Below are positions 8,544 to 15,819 of a stretch of DNA of 33,125 nt, piece after piece; positions within the stretch are counted from its first letter, which is position 1, and each line of letters begins with the position of its first letter. The notes beneath the pieces are model-generated. The model saw only the letters and a program-made list of their open reading frames with translations, was not told where the DNA came from and searched no databases. Source of the DNA: Bacillota bacterium (GTDB lineage: Bacteria > Bacillota > Clostridia > Acetivibrionales > JAEZXR01). Both the position numbers and the translations under genes were made by a program. Location: contig JAEZXR010000118.1 in the NCBI GenBank assembly GCA_023419605.1, positions 1 through 33,125 of the forward strand. Direction: 5' to 3'.

Positions 8544-8637
8544 ATTGAAACTTAAACTAAAAAGTAGTTTCAATCGATATAAGCCTCTGTATTTCGTATA
8601 ATAAACTATACAGTCGCTATACAGTCAATAGGGGGAG
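8544..8637 (+). promoter_or_regulatory. Inverted and direct repeats upstream of a broken MerR gene
   Basis: A 9-bp inverted repeat lies at 8544-8552 / 8566-8574. Two exact copies of CTATACAGTC lie at 8606-8615 and 8617-8626, an 11-bp period that places them on the same DNA face. They sit just before a GGGGGAG ribosome binding site (8631-8637) and a MerR-type start at 8641. This looks like an autoregulatory operator/promoter region. Confidence 0.4.
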
Positions 8638-8640
8638 TTT

Positions 8641-8996
8641 ATGGCAAAACATTTGCAGCAATACCTTACAACCGGGCAGTTCGCTAAATTGAGTGGTCTT
8701 AGCAAGCTAATGTACAGGCTTATCTAAACTGGCAAAAAAATAATGGCTTATCGGTAGACCATAAGGAAATACGTCAGCAATTGCGGGAACTTGTTGCCCT
8801 TTGCAAGGAAAACGATGCGATGTACAGCGAATCGGAAGAATATGGAACACAGGCTCGAAAACTGTCTCCAGATGGTTCCGATTGCAGATGCTCCGACGCT
8901 GGAGCGCCCGGCGCAAGAATGAAGGGCTTTATTGATAATTTCTCACTGATGTTTTGTGCAGGTATATGGTTAAATTTTTTTGAATTCAAATTTTGA
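8641..8996 (+). pseudogene. MerR-family regulator remnant
   Basis: The ATG at 8641, behind GGGGGAG, starts a frame reading YLTTGQFAKLSGLSK, the typical N-terminal recognition helix of MerR regulators. It then loses homology and stops at 8725-8727. From about 8709 a second frame continues (AYLNWQKNNGLSVDHKEI, then RELVALCKENDAMYSE), which could be the C-terminal dimerisation or effector part, and runs open to 8996, with unlikely sequence at its end. An internal deletion plus frameshift would explain this. The effector cannot be told. Confidence 0.55.
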
Positions 8997-9009
8997 CACC
9001 ATGAAATAA

Positions 9010-9180
9010 GTAAAAAGCATCAATAAAATAATAGATAAAGATGATTTAAAAACAGTAGATAGCACTGGGATCGGTATGAAAACATGTGAAAAAATCATCG
9101 AAAAGCATAAGGGGAAAATAGCTATTACAAGAACTGGGGATATCTATTCCGTCTGCATAAGTTTAGCTACTAAAATCTAA
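9010..9180 (+). pseudogene. GHKL sensor histidine kinase, C-terminal fragment
   Basis: An open stretch of 56 codons without a start (the codon before it is TAA) reads DSTGIGMKTCEKIIEKHKG and ends ISLATKI-stop. This is the G-box end of the HATPase_c domain of a sensor kinase (GxGxGM/L, a helix, then the final beta strands). All upstream domains (sensor, dimerisation, N box) are missing. It is a relic of a two-component system. Confidence 0.55.
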
Positions 9181-9350
9181 CATGCAAAGAGCATCAAAGC
9201 CGAAATACTTTATAATACGTGTCAGACAAGGACAAGAAGACCTTTGCTGCCATTTAAAAACCATCTACCACATGCTGGATGTCTGCGCTCCGGCTCTCCA
9301 CCATCATGTTCCACTGGCCCGTAGGTATGGCGCTAACCCTAAGTGATAGA

Positions 9351-10106
9351 TTATGCCTTGTAAAATTCAACATCGGGATATTTTCTTTGAAAAGCTTCCG
9401 AAAATTCAGAATTGGAAAAAACATAATCGACGTTGCAAACATCTGTTAACCCGAACGGTGCTGATTTCCCAAATCGATTATTCGGACATAGAAATACTTT
9501 CGTTTTTGCATGAGAAAGCATAACCCTTCGTATTGCTGTTTCAAATTCATCAAGGTCAGATATGACACCATCCTCCGACAGTGAGGATGATGAAAAAAAC
9601 ATTAAATCTACGTAAATGCTATTTAGCATCTCCAATGCGTAGGTGCCCGTTGTTATGACGTTGTTGCGTTCTGAAATACGTCCGCCGACGCAATAGGTTT
9701 TGATTTTTCTGGAGGCCAAAAGATGTGCAAGCATCATATTATTGGTAAACACTGTCAAGTCCATGTCTGCGGTGATGTACTTGTATATCTCCATGGTTGT
9801 TGTCGAACTATCAACAAACAGGGAGCTATTCGGTTTTACAAGTTTTGCAGCAGCACGCACAAGCGACAGCTTTTCTCTTTTATTTTCATGTAACCGGGAA
9901 GAAAACGGTGCAAAACCGGGGATCGCAGGAAGGAAAGATGCGCCGCCGTGGTCACGCTTAATAAGGCCTTTCTTTTCCAGATTAGCCAAATCTCTTCTTA
10001 TACTGGATGGGCTGATGTGAATATGTTTTGCAAGGTAATCTACGGTAGCGTAGTTTTTCTCTTTTAAAATATCCAGTATCTCGGATTCACGTTCTAAATT
10101 GCTCAT
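9351..10106 (-). CDS. DeoR/GlpR-family transcriptional regulator
   Basis: A 251-residue protein with the DeoR layout. An N-terminal winged helix-turn-helix covers about residues 7-55 (ILDILKEKNYATVDYLAKH, then SPSSIRRDLANLEKKGLI and the signature RDHGGA). A DeoRC sensor domain follows (FVDSSTTTMEIYKYI, VFTNNMMLAHLL, KTYCVGGR). Family members usually repress sugar or polyol genes and respond to a phosphorylated sugar. AAAGGAG lies 8 nt before the ATG. It is divergent from the sn-glycerol-1-phosphate dehydrogenase gene across 196 nt, so that gene is its likely target and glycerol or another phosphorylated polyol a plausible effector. This is inference from position. Confidence 0.88.
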   Translation of the reverse strand: MSNLERESEILDILKEKNYATVDYLAKHIHISPSSIRRDLANLEKKGLIKRDHGGASFLPAIPGFAPFSSRLHENKREKLSLVRAAAKLVKPNSSLFVDSSTTTMEIYKYITADMDLTVFTNNMMLAHLLASRKIKTYCVGGRISERNNVITTGTYALEMLNSIYVDLMFFSSSSLSEDGVISDLDEFETAIRRVMLSHAKTKVFLCPNNRFGKSAPFGLTDVCNVDYVFSNSEFSEAFQRKYPDVEFYKA

Positions 10107-10235
10107 TTATGCTACTCCTTTCATACAAATACTTGCTCATACCTGATTATTTTTCAATTATACCGCCAAATCTTGCGCGAATTATGGAATAATCATATTA
10201 TATACTCATAAATGAGAAAACGAAAGGTGGTTCTA

Positions 10236-10277
10236 ATGAAAAAGCATAATATTATAGTCGTACAACAAGAATATTGA
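10236..10277 (+). CDS. Possible 13-residue leader peptide upstream of the dehydrogenase
   Basis: The ATG at 10236 has AAAGGTGG 5 nt upstream. It encodes MKKHNIIVVQQEY and stops 25 nt before the dehydrogenase start. The good ribosome binding site suggests translation. It might be a leader peptide or the remains of a longer gene. No family is recognisable. Confidence 0.3.
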   Translation: MKKHNIIVVQQEY

Positions 10278-10302
10278 AAAATCGGAATTGGAGGAGTCAA
10301 AT

Positions 10303-11553
10303 ATGAAAGTAGACTTTAATAGGTTTGGTGGCTTGTGCAGTTGTGGTCGGATACATGAATTTTCAGTTAAAAACATTATTATAGAATCTCGGGCGACAAG
10401 ATACCTAAGGGAAGCTATCACAGGATATAAAAGACCTGTATTTCTATGTGATACGAATACGAAACAAGCCGCGGCAGAAAGTATGGGGGATTATTTTGAA
10501 CGATACGATGTATTGGAGTTAGAGGGGACTGATATACATGCTGACAATCAGCATGTTGACTTGGTTCAAGAGAAATTGGCACTGGAAGCTGATATTTTAG
10601 TTGCGGTCGGTAGCGGCACAATTCACGATATTACAAGGTATATTGCTCATGAACGGAATATCCCGTTTATATCAGTGCCCACGGCCGCGAGTGTGGATGG
10701 GTTTGTTTCCACTGTCGCAGCCATGACCTGGCACGGATTAAAAAAGACAATGCCGGCGGTAGCACCGATTTATGTGCTGGCGGACACCGATATCTTCGCA
10801 CAGGCGCCTTATCGCCTAACAGCATCTGGAATTTCGGATTTAATAGGAAAGCACACAGCGTTGCTTGATTGGAAGGTTTCTAACATAGTTACTGGAGAAT
10901 ATTTTTGCTCCCCAATATATAATTTGGAGTTGGAGGCAGTACATGAAGTCGAATTCGTATTAGATAAAATCAAATTGCAAGATAAGGAAAGTATGGAGAA
11001 ATTAATGTATGCACTGATTTTATCCGGATTGGCAATGCAGATGATTGGAAATTCCAGACCAGCCTCGGGTGCCGAGCATCATATCGCTCACTTTTGGGAA
11101 ATGGAAGTGATAAACAACAAATTAGATGCACTTCACGGAGAGAAAGTATCCATTGGTCTGATTCTGTGTCTGGAGCATTACGAAAAGATTAAACGGGCCA
11201 TAGAAAGCGGTCAGTGCAAGGTAACCGGCAATGGGGCATTTGAAACGCAATTATTAAAGCAGACCTTTGGAGAGAAGGGGCTTTACCAAGGAATACTGGA
11301 TGAAAATGGACAGAACATACTAGAAGGTGTTAATCCTGATGTACTGGAAAAGACATTGCCCTTGATTTATAAGGAACTGGACAGGTTACCGGATACAAAA
11401 GAAATGAGGCGAAAATTGAGTCTTGCAGGCTGTGTAACCGATATGAAGGAAATCGGCTTAAAGGATAATCAAAGAGAACTTACGCTACAATTGTGTCCGT
11501 ATGTGCGCAGAAGATTAACCTTGTTGCGCTTATCTAAAATGCTAGTGTATTAG
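10303..11553 (+). CDS. sn-glycerol-1-phosphate dehydrogenase (AraM/EgsA family)
   Basis: A 416-residue member of the iron-dependent alcohol dehydrogenase/glycerol dehydrogenase superfamily. It reduces dihydroxyacetone phosphate to sn-glycerol-1-phosphate with NAD(P)H, as Bacillus AraM does. Visible motifs are GSGTIHD (103-109, nucleotide binding), SVPTAASVDGF (124-134), and likely metal ligands Asp179 in SGISDLIGKH, the His cluster GAEHHIAHFW (257-266) and His278 in ALHGEK. The start is ATG 10303, directly behind GGAGGAG; a TTG five codons upstream lacks such a signal. Length and motif order are normal. It is divergent from a DeoR regulator. Archaea use this product for membrane lipids; in Firmicutes it serves heptaprenylglyceryl phosphate-type lipids or polyol metabolism. 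Confidence 0.85.
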   Translation: MKVDFNRFGGLCSCGRIHEFSVKNIIIESRATRYLREAITGYKRPVFLCDTNTKQAAAESMGDYFERYDVLELEGTDIHADNQHVDLVQEKLALEADILVAVGSGTIHDITRYIAHERNIPFISVPTAASVDGFVSTVAAMTWHGLKKTMPAVAPIYVLADTDIFAQAPYRLTASGISDLIGKHTALLDWKVSNIVTGEYFCSPIYNLELEAVHEVEFVLDKIKLQDKESMEKLMYALILSGLAMQMIGNSRPASGAEHHIAHFWEMEVINNKLDALHGEKVSIGLILCLEHYEKIKRAIESGQCKVTGNGAFETQLLKQTFGEKGLYQGILDENGQNILEGVNPDVLEKTLPLIYKELDRLPDTKEMRRKLSLAGCVTDMKEIGLKDNQRELTLQLCPYVRRRLTLLRLSKMLVY

Positions 11554-11866
11554 GTGAAGGGCATGCAAACATCAAGCAAAATACGAGAAAGGCAGTGTGT
11601 ATTATCTCTTCGATTTTATCGTGGTTATTATTTAATTCTATTAGTATTGTTGGAGCTTGTGTGACGGGTCTTCATATGATTGTGCTTTTGTTACAAATAC
11701 AACAAAACTCTGGCCCCATAAAATGAGCAGTATCTTTGGTTAATTAGTTATAAAGTAAAATTGATAAAAATCAAATGATCTTCCTGCGAATGTATTGTCA
11801 TCTGTTGAGAAGTCAAGTAGATTTTAAACTACACATTAAAAAGCTCGTTAATTCGATTTGTAGGAA
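11554..11866. other. Intergenic stretch without recognisable gene
   Basis: About 310 AT-rich nt after the dehydrogenase. No frame with a ribosome binding site, no strong hairpin and no repeat was found. The structured region starts at 11867. Confidence 0.5.
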
Positions 11867-12160
11867 AGACAATGATATAACATAAGAAAGGGTTTTTTTT
11901 ACCCTCTCTTACATTGTCTGGACTATTTCAGTTCGTTAAATAACTGTTTTTCATTTGCTTATAACGAGGCACAAGGTGTCTCCCACTTCTATAAGTGGCG
12001 GGTACCGATTTAACTTTATAGGCGTCGAACATATCTCCCGCCTCGTTGAAACGGTGTGTTGCAAATGATACACATTTGCTTCCGTTGTTATAAAAGGATG
12101 TACCTTGGCATCGGGTTAACGTCTTTAAGGATTACTTCTTTGAAAATTGAATCCCCTCTA
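11867..12160 (-). ncRNA. Candidate structured non-coding RNA, family not recognised
   Basis: On the minus strand an extended -10 (TGTTATAAT, 12174-12166) is followed by a series of strong pairings. GCAAATG/CATTTGC (12061-12067 / 12073-12079) sits inside ACGG-type arms (12050-12054 / 12082-12086). An 8-bp stem pairs 11963-11970 with 12040-12047. A 6-bp hairpin pairs 11983-11988 with 11993-11998, and a 5-bp hairpin 11929-11933 with 11942-11946. A 3' hairpin has arms 11867-11874 / 11912-11919 and 11884-11893 / 11901-11910. CAAGGT (11972-11977) can also pair with ACCTTG (12103-12108), crossing the 8-bp stem as a pseudoknot. No long start-containing frame is present. It is not an obvious T-box, tmRNA or 6S RNA. 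The strand is chosen from the promoter. Confidence 0.55.
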
Positions 12161-12165
12161 CTTTA

Positions 12166-12174
12166 ATTATAACA
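12166..12174 (-). promoter_or_regulatory. Extended -10 promoter driving the candidate RNA
   Basis: Read on the minus strand, TG-T-TATAAT is a perfect extended -10 element. The -35 position is poor (TATATT at 17-nt spacing), which an extended -10 tolerates. Transcription would start near 12159. Confidence 0.5.
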
Positions 12175-12217
12175 TATAAAAAATTGTAAATATAGACTAT
12201 TTGTTCTCATTTGCCAG

Positions 12218-12226
12218 TGATATAAT
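12218..12226 (+). promoter_or_regulatory. Extended -10 promoter on the plus strand
   Basis: TG-A-TATAAT lies 40 nt before a GGAGGAGGA ribosome binding site (12252-12260) and the short frame at 12266. With the minus-strand promoter at 12166 it forms a divergent pair about 50 bp apart. Confidence 0.45.
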
Positions 12227-12265
12227 GCAATAGCACGTTATGCATTTTGTTGGAGGAGGATTATT

Positions 12266-12474
12266 ATGGAATCCAAAGGAATTAATATGATTCCGGAAAC
12301 AAAACTAACTGCAATAAAAAAGCCTTAGAGGAAACCTTTCTATTGGTTATTTGAAGAAATTACCCTCGTCAGATTTACTATTTTATAATTCAAAGAATTT
12401 GAAGAATTTTTGAATTTGCTTATAAACAACCTCTAGAAAGAAAATTGCCGGGGTATATAGAATATTTGCAAAAG
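12266..12474 (+). pseudogene. Small broken gene with intact start signals, unidentified
   Basis: The ATG at 12266 follows a strong GGAGGAGGA. The first frame gives 20 codons (MESKGINMIPETKLTAIKKP) and stops at 12328. One extra base in the A6 run at 12315-12321 would let it continue as KKALEETFLLVI. Further shifts give GYLKKLPSSDLLFYNSKNLK and then ERKLPGYIEYLQKVHY. Several frameshifts in a once longer gene are the simplest reading. The product is not recognised. Confidence 0.35.
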
Positions 12475-12575
12475 GTACATTATAGATAGGCTAATATAAT
12501 ACGCCGGTAAATCGTTTTAGCCCGAAGAATATCACCTAAATTATCGAAGAAGGGATTTAAAAAGGAGGTAAAAAT

Positions 12576-15233
12576 ATGAGTTCCTATGTGCTTGGTTTTC
12601 AGGACATTGACAAAACAAAACTCACGGTTGTTGGGGGTAAAGGCGCGAACCTGGGGGAACTTTCCAAGATTCAAGGAATACGCGTACCGGATGGTTTTTG
12701 TATTTCTACTGAAGCCTTTAAAAGAATCATAGGGGAAACGTCGTCGATTAACGAATTGCTTGATCAGTTATCGCTTCTAAAGGTGGAAGACCGGTCTGGT
12801 CGCAAAAGAAATTCGCTTTTGCTGCTCGACCAAGCAACCCGGGATAAAATCGGTGAACTTAGCGGTGAGATTCGCTTACGTCTCGAAGGGATAGCCATCC
12901 CTGAAGACATTAGTGATGAGATCACTTACTTCCTCTCCAGGCTTGGAGAAAATGAGCCTTACGCAGTACGATCCAGCGCAACTGCAGAGGATTTACCGAC
13001 GGCCTCCTTTGCAGGCCAGCAGGATACGTATTTGAACATTATCGGAAAGGAGGCAATTCTAAAGCACATCAGCAAGTGCTGGGCATCGCTGTTTACCGAG
13101 AGGGCAGTAATTTACCGTCTTCAAAACGGCTTCGACCACCGTAAAGTCCACCTGTCTGTGGTTGTTCAGAAGATGGTCTTCCCGCAGGCGGCAGGGATTT
13201 TGTTTACTGCCGATCCCGTCACTTCCAATAGAAAGGTATTATCCATTGATGCCAGCTTCGGACTTGGCGAGGCCTTGGTCTCCGGCCTGGTGAATGCTGA
13301 TATCTATAAAGTGCAAAGCGGCAAGGTTATCGATAAGAAGATATCCGCCAAGAAGTTGGCTATTTATGCCGTAAAAGATGGGGGTACGAAAAAACAGGAG
13401 ATTGAGCATGAGCAGCAGAATAGGCAAGCGCTGACGGATGAGCAGATTTTACAGCTTGAGCGCATGGGCAGAAAGATCGAAGAGCATTTCGGCAGTCCTC
13501 AGGACATCGAATGGTGTTTGGTTGATGATACATTTTATTTTGTCCAGAGTCGCCCAATCACGACTTTATACCCCATCCCTGAAGCGAATGATGAAGAAAA
13601 TCACGTTTACCTATCTGTCGGTCATAACCAAATGATGACCGATCCCATGAAACCATTGGGATTGTCTTTTTTCCTGCTTGCAGCTGATGGCCCCATGTTT
13701 AAAGCGGGTGGAAGGCTGTTTGTTGATGTTACACCTATGCTGGCTTCTCCTGACAGCAGGGAAATGTTATTAAATATCTTTGGACATGGCGATCCGCTTA
13801 CCAAGGACGCACTGATAACCCTCATAAATCGAGATTTTATAAAATTGCTGTCAAATGATAAAAAGGAACAGGATCCCAATAAAAGCAATAAAGGGTTGCC
13901 GAATTGGGGAGCTCCAGTACAAATCGCAAATGATCCGACCCTCGTTTCTGATTTGATTCAGAAATGTCAAACATCGATAGAAGCATTAAAACAAGACATC
14001 CAAACAAAATCAGGTGCAGATTTATTTGATTTTATTCTGGAAGATATTAAAGAGTTAAAGAACATTCGATCTGATCCACAAGGTTCAGCTGTGTATATGG
14101 CGGCTATCAATGCTTCAACATGGATCAATGAAAATATGAACAAGTGGCTAGGTGAAAAAAACGCAGCAGATACGCTTTCTCAATCTGTACCAAATAATAT
14201 AACTTCAGAAATGGGTCTGGCGCTATTGGATGTAGCAGATGCGATTCGTCCTTATCCGGAAGTCATTGATTATTTACAACATGGTAAAGCGGATCACTTT
14301 TTGGATGAACTGGTTAAGTTTGAAGGTGGAAAGGAAGCCAAAGACGCTATCTATGCTTACCTTAACAAATACGGAATGCGATGTGTCGGAGAAATCGACA
14401 TTACGAAAACCCGTTGGAGCGAAAAACCAGCTACACTTGTTCCCCTGATTCTCAGTAATATCAAAAACTTTGAGCCGAATGCCAGCAAGCGGAAATTTGA
14501 GCAAGGGCTGCAGGAAGCTTTGAAAAAAGAACAGGCGTTATTAGAGCGATTGAAGCAATTACCGGATGGTGAAGAAAAAGCCAAAGAGACAAAAAGAATG
14601 ATCGACATAATCCGGACTTTCATAGGTTATCGTGAATATCCAAAATACGGCATGATCAATCGCTACTTCGTTTATAAACAAGCTTTAATGAAGGAAGCCG
14701 AACAACTCGTACAAGCAGGCGTACTTCATGAAAAAGAAGATATATATTACCTCACTTTTGAAGAACTTCGCGAAGTCGTACGCACAAATAAACTGGATTA
14801 CCAGATCAGCAAACGAAAAGACGAATACAAATTATATGAAAAACTAACTCCCCCACGTGTTATCACGTCTGACGGTGAAATCATTGCAGGTGAATACAAA
14901 CAAGAAAATCTCCCAGCGGGCGCTATTGTGGGTCTACCTGTTTCCTCCGGAGTGATAGAGGGACGGGCACGGGTCATTTTAAACATGGAAGATGCTGATC
15001 TAGGAGATGGAGATATATTAGTCACCTCCTTTACTGACCCTAGCTGGACACCATTGTTTGTATCCATAAAAGGTCTAGTCACCGAAGTTGGTGGACTGAT
15101 GACCCATGGAGCAGTTATCGCACGTGAATATGGCTTACCGGCAGTTGTCGGAGTGGAAAATGCTACCAAACTGATAAAAGATGGACAACGAATTCGTGTG
15201 CATGGAACAGAAGGGTATGTAGAAATCCTATAA
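12576..15233 (+). CDS. rph: Rifampicin phosphotransferase (PEP synthase-like)
   Basis: An 885-residue three-domain enzyme that matches rifamycin-inactivating phosphotransferases of Listeria, Bacillus and Paenibacillus over its length. The family transfers the beta-phosphate of ATP to rifampicin, giving AMP and phosphate. The N-terminal ATP-grasp domain has VVGGKGANLGEL (18-29) and RSSATAEDLPTASFAGQQD. The middle antibiotic-binding domain includes MMTDPMKPLGLSFF and KYGMRCVGEIDITKTRW. The C-terminal swivelling domain has GGLMTHGAVIAREYG with catalytic His844. The motif set and length favour this over PEP synthase, though a gluconeogenic role is the usual mis-annotation. AAAGGAGG precedes the ATG. 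Odd: residues 74-89 are a 16-residue insertion relative to the Listeria pattern. A terminator follows at 15290. Confidence 0.87.
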   Translation: MSSYVLGFQDIDKTKLTVVGGKGANLGELSKIQGIRVPDGFCISTEAFKRIIGETSSINELLDQLSLLKVEDRSGRKRNSLLLLDQATRDKIGELSGEIRLRLEGIAIPEDISDEITYFLSRLGENEPYAVRSSATAEDLPTASFAGQQDTYLNIIGKEAILKHISKCWASLFTERAVIYRLQNGFDHRKVHLSVVVQKMVFPQAAGILFTADPVTSNRKVLSIDASFGLGEALVSGLVNADIYKVQSGKVIDKKISAKKLAIYAVKDGGTKKQEIEHEQQNRQALTDEQILQLERMGRKIEEHFGSPQDIEWCLVDDTFYFVQSRPITTLYPIPEANDEENHVYLSVGHNQMMTDPMKPLGLSFFLLAADGPMFKAGGRLFVDVTPMLASPDSREMLLNIFGHGDPLTKDALITLINRDFIKLLSNDKKEQDPNKSNKGLPNWGAPVQIANDPTLVSDLIQKCQTSIEALKQDIQTKSGADLFDFILEDIKELKNIRSDPQGSAVYMAAINASTWINENMNKWLGEKNAADTLSQSVPNNITSEMGLALLDVADAIRPYPEVIDYLQHGKADHFLDELVKFEGGKEAKDAIYAYLNKYGMRCVGEIDITKTRWSEKPATLVPLILSNIKNFEPNASKRKFEQGLQEALKKEQALLERLKQLPDGEEKAKETKRMIDIIRTFIGYREYPKYGMINRYFVYKQALMKEAEQLVQAGVLHEKEDIYYLTFEELREVVRTNKLDYQISKRKDEYKLYEKLTPPRVITSDGEIIAGEYKQENLPAGAIVGLPVSSGVIEGRARVILNMEDADLGDGDILVTSFTDPSWTPLFVSIKGLVTEVGGLMTHGAVIAREYGLPAVVGVENATKLIKDGQRIRVHGTEGYVEIL
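12795..12842 (+). repeat. 48-bp palindromic in-frame insertion inside rph
   Basis: This segment encodes residues 74-89 of the phosphotransferase (SGRKRNSLLLLDQATR). Removing it restores the family spacing VEDR-DKIGELS. It contains two nested inverted repeats: TGGTCG/CGACCA (12797-12802 / 12827-12832) and GCAAAAG/CTTTTGC (12802-12808 / 12816-12822). Its length is a multiple of three, so the frame is kept. Confidence 0.55.
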
Positions 15234-15289
15234 TGGGGAAGATGCTGTCTTCCTCCTGGGGAGTTGAATAAAGGATGAAAGCTTGGAGG

Positions 15290-15313
15290 GCGGCCCAATC
15301 AGGGTCGCTTTCT
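15290..15313 (+). terminator. Terminator after rph
   Basis: The 7-bp stem 15290-15296 / 15302-15308 (GCGGCCC with GGGTCGC, one G-T pair) has a 5-nt loop followed by TTTCTT. A second small hairpin (GGAAGA/TCTTCC) lies right behind the rph stop at about 15236-15252. Confidence 0.55.
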
Positions 15314-15421
15314 TAGAAGGAAGTAATTACATAAGTCGATTTCATAATGTTGTCAAATAGGATTTGTTCAATTGGTCTACAGTCAATTTATAAAGGGTAT
15401 ATGATAAGATGGAAAACTTAA

Positions 15422-15718
15422 TGTGGACATTATCTGCTCTCAAAAGTAGATAAATACTTTCCAGGTAAAGCTACCACCCCTTTATCCAGAAGAGAGATTA
15501 TAGAAAGTTATATTCCCTATGTAGAGGAGGAAGAAAAAAGAGGTATCCCAACCCATCTACTACTTAAACATATATTAGGCTTTTTTTATGAGAAAAAGGG
15601 AAGCCGAATTTGGAAACAACTGATTACACCCCCGTACGAGAAAGGTAGTCATGGTAGCCGAATATTAAATAGAGCTTTACTGCTGCTGCCCCAAGAGGTT
15701 CTTAATGATAGGCTTTAG
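15422..15718 (+). pseudogene. 5'-truncated tRNA-dihydrouridine synthase (DusA-type C-terminus)
   Basis: A 98-codon open stretch without a start, preceded by an in-frame TAA. It reads YLLSKVDKYFPG, then SRREIIESYIPYVEEE, then PTHLLLKHILGFFYEKKGSR and RALLLLPQEV. This matches the C-terminal helical part of DusA, whose family shows a HLLGLF-type motif and an R-x-W. The whole flavin-binding TIM barrel with the catalytic Cys is missing, so it cannot be active. It sits between rph and the flavodiiron gene, which suggests that an insertion or deletion removed the 5' two thirds. Confidence 0.65.
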
Positions 15719-15819
15719 TTTAAAATGCGGTTATTTTTACTCATATTGGGAAAAGATAAATAAAAATTCTGATATAGCTGAATTACAGATTATTTTTCAG
15801 AGCTAAAGGAGGCTTAGTA

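Noticed and set aside
9254..9345. Minus-strand text LSLRVSAIPTGQWNMMVE, then SRSADIQHVVDGF and stop, behind the DeoR gene
   Set aside because: It has no start of its own and is only about 30 residues. It may be a relic, but no family was recognised.
11963..12120. Minus-strand open stretch reading FATHRFNEAGDMFDAYKVKS and further to LTN-stop, considered as a transposase tail
   Set aside because: It has no start, is only about 65 codons, and coincides with multiple perfect stems. An RNA explanation fits better, but a decayed gene is not fully excluded.
12576..15233. Annotation as phosphoenolpyruvate synthase
   Set aside because: The middle-domain text and the overall length follow rifampicin phosphotransferases; only the ATP-grasp and His domains are shared with PEP synthase.
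14798..15298. A 166-codon minus-strand frame opposite the end of rph
   Set aside because: It is a shadow of the conserved swivelling domain of the phosphotransferase, with no start signals.
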